Below are positions 57,601 to 64,000 of a stretch of DNA of 64,000 nucleotides, in pieces. Source of the stretch: Axinella damicornis (taxonomy: Eukaryota; Porifera; Demospongiae; Axinellida; Axinellidae); assembly GCA_963931865.1 (NCBI GenBank), contig OZ007511.1, forward strand, positions 11,669,396-11,733,395, in the 5' to 3' direction. A program made the position numbers and the translations under genes. Each line of letters starts with the position of its first letter. The stretch's first letter is position 1. The notes beneath the pieces were generated by a model. The model did no database searches. It worked only from the letters and a program-made list of their open reading frames with translations, and was not told where the DNA came from.

Positions 57601-60570
57601 ATATATTATTGACTGCTACTTCCAGGCTTCTTAGGTTGAAGAAAAGGTATTGGACTATTATCAAGGAACTACTACTCCTAAAGCACAAATTGATCAGGTC
57701 AGCAGTATAAGGAAATTAATGTTGTCTTTTAGTATTTTGTCGGTAATAGCTGACGTGTACATAGACCAGTAATGCTTAAAGTTCTTGGCATCGTCCAGAA
57801 TGTATTAGAAAAGACAGGTGAAGAGCACTGTACAAAACAAGTTTGAGTAGCAATAAAGTTTTGCAGCTTGTTACTACGGAGTCCATCCTGAAAAAGTATA
57901 CCGTAGTCTCTCGAAAATACGCCCATGGGCGATGAATTTAGAATCTGCTCAAAGAGGGGGATGGGCGTATTTTCGAGGACCCTTCTCCCGAAAATAGGCC
58001 CACCCTTGACTCGAAAGTAGGCCCACCCAATTCGAAAGTAGGCCCACCCAAGTACATGCGTATACGAGTGCAATACTGCAACAGTCATTCTAGCAAGGCT
58101 TAACTACTACTAGTCCCGAGTTTCTTGGTGAACAGGAACAATCTCTTCGTGTGAGTAGCTACAGGAACAGCAAACAAGACACAGCAGGACTGCTTGAATG
58201 ACGTAGAGTGCGCAGACTTAGTCACTATCTTCGGGACTTGCATGCCGATTGTTGCTGCTGCTTCCTAGAAATCTGTAGTGCGCTGCTAATGCTACGCTAA
58301 GGCGATTGCACACGCGAAGACACAAACATGCAATGCACAGCGCGTGCACGGTCTCATGTCATGCCTTCAGTACACAGCTGATTATGCAATGGCATGCAAC
58401 ATAATGAAATTCATTGCAAATAGTACCGCGATAGCCAGCCTTCATTTCTTAGTCCAACCTCTTTGACAGTGCTTCTTCCGGAGCTATTCAAGTGCTTTTC
58501 CTATTCCAGCTAATAGGGTGGGCGTACTTTCGAGTAATAAATGACCCTTTGCAACAACTTGTCGCGAAAAAGGGGGGGTGGGCGTATTTTTGAGGGTGGG
58601 CGTATTTTCGAGAGACTACGGTATAACTGAGAACTTCCAAATATATATTATTACACAGTTTGGATGCATTTACATGTAAGCTCCATTATAATTCACAGCT
58701 GTCTTCCCATTTTCATTGTCATTTATACATCATGTTATGCAGTGTAATCATTCTGCTATTGGTGATCTACTACTTCTTTGCAATAATCGGGATGGAGTCA
58801 TTTCATGAAGTAGTGCGGGATTGGAAAGTGAGGTAATGATAATTATGGTCATCTAATCCCACATGATAATGTAATTATGTTAATCATTTGAAAATTAGAG
58901 ACAAAATTGAGAAGAACTATATATACGTCTGCTTACCCTGCAGTGACTACAACCACACTTGGTATGGTGTTGGTGAGTACTACACTGGCACTAATGGCAC
59001 TATCACTCCAAAAGTCTACCAGTTGTTGAACTTTGACAGCATTTCAAAAAGCTTCAGTAAGTATTTTGCTTCTTGTGCAACTGAATACAGGTATACAAAT
59101 ATATTATGAATTCCTTGTACAGTCACACTATTTGTGTTGATGGTGGGCAACAACTGGTACATAGTAATGGTAAGTGAATTATACTGTTACTAATTTAATA
59201 GTCCTGGAATGTAAAACTTTGTATCCGCATAAAACCTGTACAAATACATAGTCAGCTGCTATACTGGCTTTACTTTGCATGACTTGTTGAGAGTCACTGA
59301 ATATTCAACTGTACTACTTGTGCAATCACTGTAGGAAGGCTTTGCAGCTGAAGTTCATCAACAAAGATCAAGTGTTTCTCATGCTTGGCTAACTCGGCTC
59401 TACTTCATATCATTTTATATCATCATACTGGTATGCTCATGAAGGACTCATACTTAAATGAAAAGCTGGTGGATGAGCCTTGCAACAAGGTTATAATATA
59501 TTTCTCTATAGGTGGTCATGCAAGTGATGGTGACGTTCATTGTGGATGCATTTGCCACAGCACGGATAATACATACACAATCATCCAAAAAGAAGAATGA
59601 AATGAACAAGAAAGGTATTTGCAAACAAGTTCAACAGTACTTGCATATGATAATGCTATCAATGCTTAGGCAATCGAAGTTTGATTAAGCATGTTGCCAA
59701 GGTAACTCTGCATTCTAAAATTAATGCTGAAGTGAAGAAGTGGCTGAACTACATATTAAGAGTTGTAATCTATACCATGCAATATGCAACCTTTTTGTGA
59801 GTAGTATGTTACCCCTTTTTTGCTAATAGGTCACCGGGGGAAATGCTCTAACTGCTTTGAGAAAAAAATAGGTTCTGACACTGCTAAAGAAGAGAAGTCC
59901 CGCATTGTTGAAGCTTTCTGTGATCCCTTATATATCTCGATATCCATTTCTGAAGTGGCAAATTTACCCGAGCAACATCCAACTAGATGGTGGCAGTACA
60001 TTGCTTATCATATTAGAATGTGGAGAAGGATTGACTTTCCAAGTTGTCAAGAATGCATCAAAGCTGATACCAATGAATCTGAGGCAGGAAATATACAGGT
60101 GCATAATATTAATGTTAGAAAATTGTTTGATGTTCAGTGCAGTCTATGATGGCAGTCACGCTTTTGTTTCTTCAGTGTGGGACTGAAGCAAGATACTCTT
60201 GCAAAGGGAAACGGAGAAAAAGCAAGTGCCTCAATATGCACTTGTACTCCGACAAGATTCCAGTACGTATGTTGTTTGGTATGTGCGGTGACTTACAGTT
60301 TTCATTGCAATATCTGCATATTTTCCCACTTATAAGGAATGGGAGGAGCAATTTGAGAAAGAGATGGAGGAAGAGATGAGAGAAGGAAAGCCACGTGGTA
60401 AAGAGAACTGTGGCGACCTCCTTATCTCAAGCTTTAAGTGTTCACCACTAGTACCAATAATGCCATATGTATATTATGGCCAGTACGATATTAGTACAAG
60501 GCACAGAGATGAACTATGTGAGCGCACAAAAAAGTTCATCACAGAGGTTATTGAATTTATATTTGAGTAG
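51643..60570 (+). CDS. TPCN: Two-pore cation channel, TPC1/TPC3 type, 22 exons, N terminus not found
   Basis: Endolysosomal or plasma-membrane voltage-gated-type channel with two six-span domains. Exons: 51643-51855, 52308-52415, 52876-53006, 53116-53204, 53304-53335, 53406-53464, 53564-53663, 54396-54469, 54532-54632, 55697-56092, 56183-56251, 56335-56404, 57071-57172, 57626-57697, 58743-58832, 58899-59056, 59123-59169, 59335-59430, 59512-59614, 59830-60098, 60176-60262, 60337-60570. They total 2,700 bases in one frame (899 residues). Seen: LTEGEKND before IS1, the IS4 sensor RVTRAFRP, filter I TTANHPNVM, IIS4 RPIILIRLLRLKKRYW, and pore II LMVGNNWYIVM. LYSDKIPEWEEQFEKEM at the C terminus matches the TPC1 pattern. 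The exon 3 donor (GTCCTA) is weak, and exon 10 may hide an intron. Exon 20 encodes an extra Cys-containing segment (GKCSNCFEKK). Confidence 0.92.
52458..52557. mobile_element. 100-bp near-perfect hairpin in a channel intron
   Basis: TTAAGGTAGCACATACCCCT and its complement end the element, and pairing continues to the centre GGGGGCCCCC. Probably a very short MITE, in the intron after the second traced exon. Confidence 0.85.
54660..55690. other. Large channel intron with small repeat
   Basis: GGCATCGTCCAGAATGTA with its neighbours (about 55130-55205) recurs at about 57765-57830 in another intron of the same gene. No exon recognised within. Confidence 0.5.
57901..58621. mobile_element. TA-flanked MITE, copy 2
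   Basis: Begins CCGTAGTCTCTCGAAAATAC and ends with the complement, between TA (or TATA) on both sides. Inverted relative to 35011-35678, with about 50 extra bases (a segment with GTGCACGGTCTCATGTC). It lies in a channel intron between the IIS4-S5 and S5 exons. Confidence 0.9.
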
Positions 60571-61344
60571 ACCTTCAGTTGTATAGCCGTAAGTATAGTG
60601 GTTATGCTATTACAATAGATTTGACTACCAGCAATTAGCTTGAGCTTATTGTAACTTCTACTTCTTTATAGCTAAGTGCATAATTATGTAGCTTCCAAGG
60701 GTTTATCATACCTCTTTACAATTTTCTAGTTAGTGCCTGCAAAGGCAATACCAATCACAAATTGTCATTCAGTGGTTTTGTGTAGACAATGATTGTATTA
60801 TAATTCACACCACTGATGTTAATAAATTGACGAAGTTATTAGCTCGAGGAAAAACGAGCCATAATTATACTGTTCAAGATACAGAATGGTCAAAAACTTG
60901 TCACATAAAACAATCTGTCTTTTATCTCTCTGACATATTGAATAATCAGCTCATCTATAATTACGCACAAATGAGTCGACACCTTAGCTATTTATATTAT
61001 TTTGGGGGTAATATTCATAACTACGAATGCCATAATGGTGGAACACAGTACATGCAAGGATGTAACTTGTGCAGATGAAGGGCGGATCGAAGTATATCAT
61101 GGGAATCAGTGCAATATTCAATATTCTAATTTTGTGCAATATTCCTATTTGTGCAATATTCCTATTTGTGCGGTCAATTTAAACTTGTGTGCAGAATTGG
61201 GATGCATGGAACACATTGCAGTGTTGACAGTCTCAACAACGTTACAGTAATTTCAAAGCAATTAATATCAGTGTTGTTGCAGGTGCGCAAGGCATCAAAC
61301 TGTATTCATAGAGTGGAGGGAGACCATATCTATTTTTTTCCCTC
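60571..61344. other. Downstream of the channel gene, no secure gene
   Basis: The 3' UTR and terminator of the channel should start here. A short tandem repeat (GTGCAATATTCCTATTT, two and a half units, about 61134-61171) is visible. Open frames 60827-61078 and 61002-61250 have no recognisable product. Confidence 0.4.
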
Positions 61345-61760
61345 AGGTACTAGTGCAAATGTCCTTACTGTATTTCTTGCTTGATTTGGGAATACCAGTT
61401 TTCTGTACAAAGGCATGGATGCGTACACAAGGACATGGCTACAGTTCGCCTTCCTAGTGTACATATGGGCACTTGTTGGTCTCATTGTTCTTCTTAGTAG
61501 AAAGTTCACATGGATCACCAAGCTAATTGGCACAAATGCAGTTAAAGTGCTAGCCACTTTGTTCCTTCTTTCTTTTACAAAACTGCAACATGCACAGTCA
61601 TTGCAATTCTCTCATTCACACTATACAGTTCTGGTTCACATTCACATGTAATGGTAAGTATTAACAGAACTGCTGCAGCTACAACCAGGAGGGGAATATG
61701 CTTATCCTCACCATAGTCAACGCTCCCATCATATAGCCACACATACCTCCTGTTTTGCGA
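61345..61760. pseudogene. Rearranged fragment of a third beta-helix/multi-span gene
   Basis: Plus-strand 61345-61625 matches the transmembrane part of the two full genes (GTSANVLTVFLA; GMDAYTRTWLQFAF; WITKLIGTNAVKVL). A small deletion after TTTCTTGCTT gives a stop and a frame change. From about 61655 to 61760 the next part of the gene is present on the minus strand (RRYVWLYDGSVDYGEDKHIP), so an inversion has occurred. No ectodomain remains. It cannot encode a working protein. Confidence 0.9.
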
Positions 61761-61912
61761 CGTGAAGAGTCTTGTTGGCCATGAAAACACTCGAAGATGA
61801 ACATGCAGCATGTGGCTATAAAGGCCTATAGCTAAGTGTACCGTTTTTGTGATTTGGAGAGATTTTTTTTGTATTAGCATAGCTATATTGCATGTCTGTC
61901 GTATCCCTACAT
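61761..61912. repeat. Copy of the 33375-33462 segment
   Basis: GATTTGGAGAGATTTTTTTT ... TATCCCTACATATAG at about 61840-61915 matches 33387-33461. Here it abuts the duplicated flank of paralog 2, so this locus is a patchwork of pieces from both sides of the gene pair. Confidence 0.75.
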
Positions 61913-62885
61913 ATAGCCACAAAGTATGCACAACCTAATGAAAGCATATTTCAGTTACTAGATGTGGTTGTACACCACTTCACACAAAACAGTTTTAAGA
62001 ACACCACTGGAAAGTTAATTGTACTGTGTGTACCTTGAACCCTTTAGTTTGCTACTGTTGAATGATTGCTGTATTTTTGTCACAGAACTGACTAAGCTAT
62101 GTTTTTGTGTATAATGCAGTACCATCACAATAATATTATGCAAAGCACTGGATACCAAAAAATTAGGAGTAAAGTACACACAAACAAGAGAGACAAAACA
62201 CAAAACACATGTACTTAAACAAAATGCAAGTGCTTTATACAATTATATTGGCTTGCCCTTACTACACACACCATCAGTGTTTAACTAGAGTAAACTGTTG
62301 CACTCTTCACAGGAGAAGATAATCCAACAGATGGATACATACGGCTCTGGCTACAGCGCAGTCTTGATTGCAGATCAGTTGTCACACTTTATTACTGTTC
62401 AATGTTAAGCACCACTCTGAATTTCAAGTGTTGTATAGGTACCCTATCCGCATGATGATAGGCATGATCAAGATTTGATTAGGCACCTAGATGTAGGATG
62501 AAGGAGAATGACAATCAGCCGGCCGAAGTGGAGACACAACATAACATGTCAATATTTTGCAACAAATTATTTAGCTACAACCTGACATTTGGTGGTTACT
62601 CTCTTCACAAATATACCCCACTATACACACTGAAGTTTTATGGATAGCAGTGGAAGTTCAAGTTGGTTTATAGTTAATACCTTGAACACTACTGAATGAT
62701 TATTGTATCTCGTCACAGAACTGAATAAGCTGTGCTGTATCACAAAAGGTAGCGAGCACCACTGAGAATCACTGTAGTGGAATATCATTTTGTTATTCGT
62801 GGAGGTTAATAACTTTTGAGGGTATACCCTCAAAAGTTACATGTATAGTACGTACTATACATGTACATTGAAGCCACTAGAATAT
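61913..62885. repeat. Second copy of the paralog 2 3' flank
   Basis: Same order and orientation as 43003-43990. The copy contains small indels and a local palindrome at about 62811-62870 that is absent from the other copy. Confidence 0.85.
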
Positions 62886-64000
62886 GCACTGTTGCCATGG
62901 GAACCATGGCAGACCACACCTGTCTCTCCTCCCATTCATGAGGGGGGAGGGTGACAGTAGACAGGAAATAATAAGCACTGAAAAGGGCATTTCGTGGAAT
63001 TTTCATGGAATTTTGGGTGAGTCCAGTAGTCCAGTCCAGCGATTGTACTCACCCAAATATTATGGAGGGGCCTCTGAACGGATGCAGTATGGTGGACAAC
63101 GTACTCATGCACACCAAACGATCCAGCAAGCACTGTATATGTTAAGCATAGAGCCATTGATCCATGCATCAGTTTGGACAACACCAGTAGCCATGCATAC
63201 TTGCAGATAAATGTTTAGGAAACAAATGTATAGGGAATTGTAGCAAAACAACATTCACAACGGAACTGTGTTGCTTTGCAGTTTGTTTTTCAACATCATA
63301 CCCACAACTATTGCTGCTGCAATACACTTTGAACAATAATAATACTCATTCCTCTTTTACCTTACTCCTTTCTGCTTCAATACGAATTCATAATTATAGA
63401 AGAAATCCTTATAATGGTGGATATCATCACCACTGACAAGTGATCAATGCTACATCAGCATGTAACAGAACAAATTCCCGTACATGTCTATATACCTGAA
63501 AAAGTGAGGTGTAGGTATTTGCTACTATATATAATGAGTACAATTGTTCTTTTGCTATCATGGCCCATTAGCTCATGTATTACTCTCCCATTCCCATAGA
63601 ATTGTCTACTCCCATCGCCAACTTTCACCTACTCATGAAACAGTACTTTACAGATTGGTTTGCCAGAATCAACCAGTACAATAATTGGAATTGTCTCTGT
63701 AAGGCGGTACAGTTAGTGTTTGCTTCTGACAGCCAAGCTATGCAGTGAGAAAAGTGATGCTGAGATACACCGCAGCAATGGTGCTCTAACTCCCAGACCA
63801 CAATCTTTTGTTTGCTAAATAATCCCCAATTTGCTATTGCTAGTGTATTGTGCACATTTTTTCTGACCATGAATTCTAGCAAACAAGTGCGGTTTGGGAG
63901 TTTGAAACATCATTCCAGAGTGGTGGCTACAAAAGTAACAAAGTAGCATTCCTGTCAAATATACAATTCAATTTTTACTGTGGGCCTTATACACTGCTTT
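62886..64000. other. No gene recognised
   Basis: Open frames at 62884-63210 and 63625-63882 have no recognisable motifs. No repeats shared with the rest of the window were seen. Confidence 0.4.

Overview
The window looks like nuclear DNA of a marine sponge (probably a demosponge) or another early-branching animal. It is AT-rich, carries metazoan-type genes split by short GT-AG introns next to very long intronless genes, and has no bacterial-style operons. Miniature inverted-repeat elements (MITEs), minisatellites and local duplications are unusually dense. The species is inferred from style and gene content, not proven.

Layout, left to right. (1) 1-6824, minus strand: the 5' half to two-thirds of an IGHMBP2/SMUBP-2-type superfamily 1 helicase, twelve exons traced, running off the left edge. 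(2) 6.9-8.5 kb: a candidate TTAA-flanked MITE and no secure gene. (3) 8.5-14.2 kb: a composite satellite block made of two fields of a 15-bp minisatellite, a dispersed repeat, a 1.3-kb array of alternating inverted units, and a TTGGC-type pentanucleotide field. (4) 16991-18565, minus: an intronless tripeptidyl-peptidase 1 (sedolisin S53) gene with all catalytic residues. (5) 19.4-23.3 kb: an old tandem segmental duplication carrying a tRNA-derived SINE in each copy. (6) 24.2-28.6 kb: mobile DNA, including a Mutator-like MITE with a 9-bp target duplication and a broken non-LTR retrotransposon split by a hAT-like MITE that carries an exon-like reading frame.

(7) 28866-32549 (minus) and 39361-43005 (plus): two closely similar intronless genes, head to head, each for a ~1,220-residue secreted/membrane protein with a signal peptide, a long Asn/Gly-rich beta-helix-like ectodomain, a Cys-rich neck, about nine or ten membrane spans and a cytoplasmic tail. 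A rearranged fragment of a third copy lies at 61.3-61.8 kb, next to a second copy of the 3' flank of the plus-strand gene. The 6.8 kb between the two genes holds several exon-like openings with good splice donors and one TA-flanked MITE. (8) 43.0-51.6 kb: mostly repeats, with several members of the TAGCCTCGTTCCCAG MITE family. (9) 51643-60570, plus: a two-pore cation channel (TPC1/TPC3 type), 22 exons traced in frame from before IS1 to the stop codon; the extreme N terminus was not found. (10) 60.6-64.0 kb: the third-copy fragment, duplicated flank, and no further gene.

The genes do not form one pathway. The TPP1-like protease and the two-pore channel both belong to families that act in the endolysosomal system, but they are 33 kb apart and nothing links their regulation. 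The most unusual content is the inverted pair of beta-helix/multi-span membrane protein genes and the repeat architecture. I see no clearly new multi-gene system.
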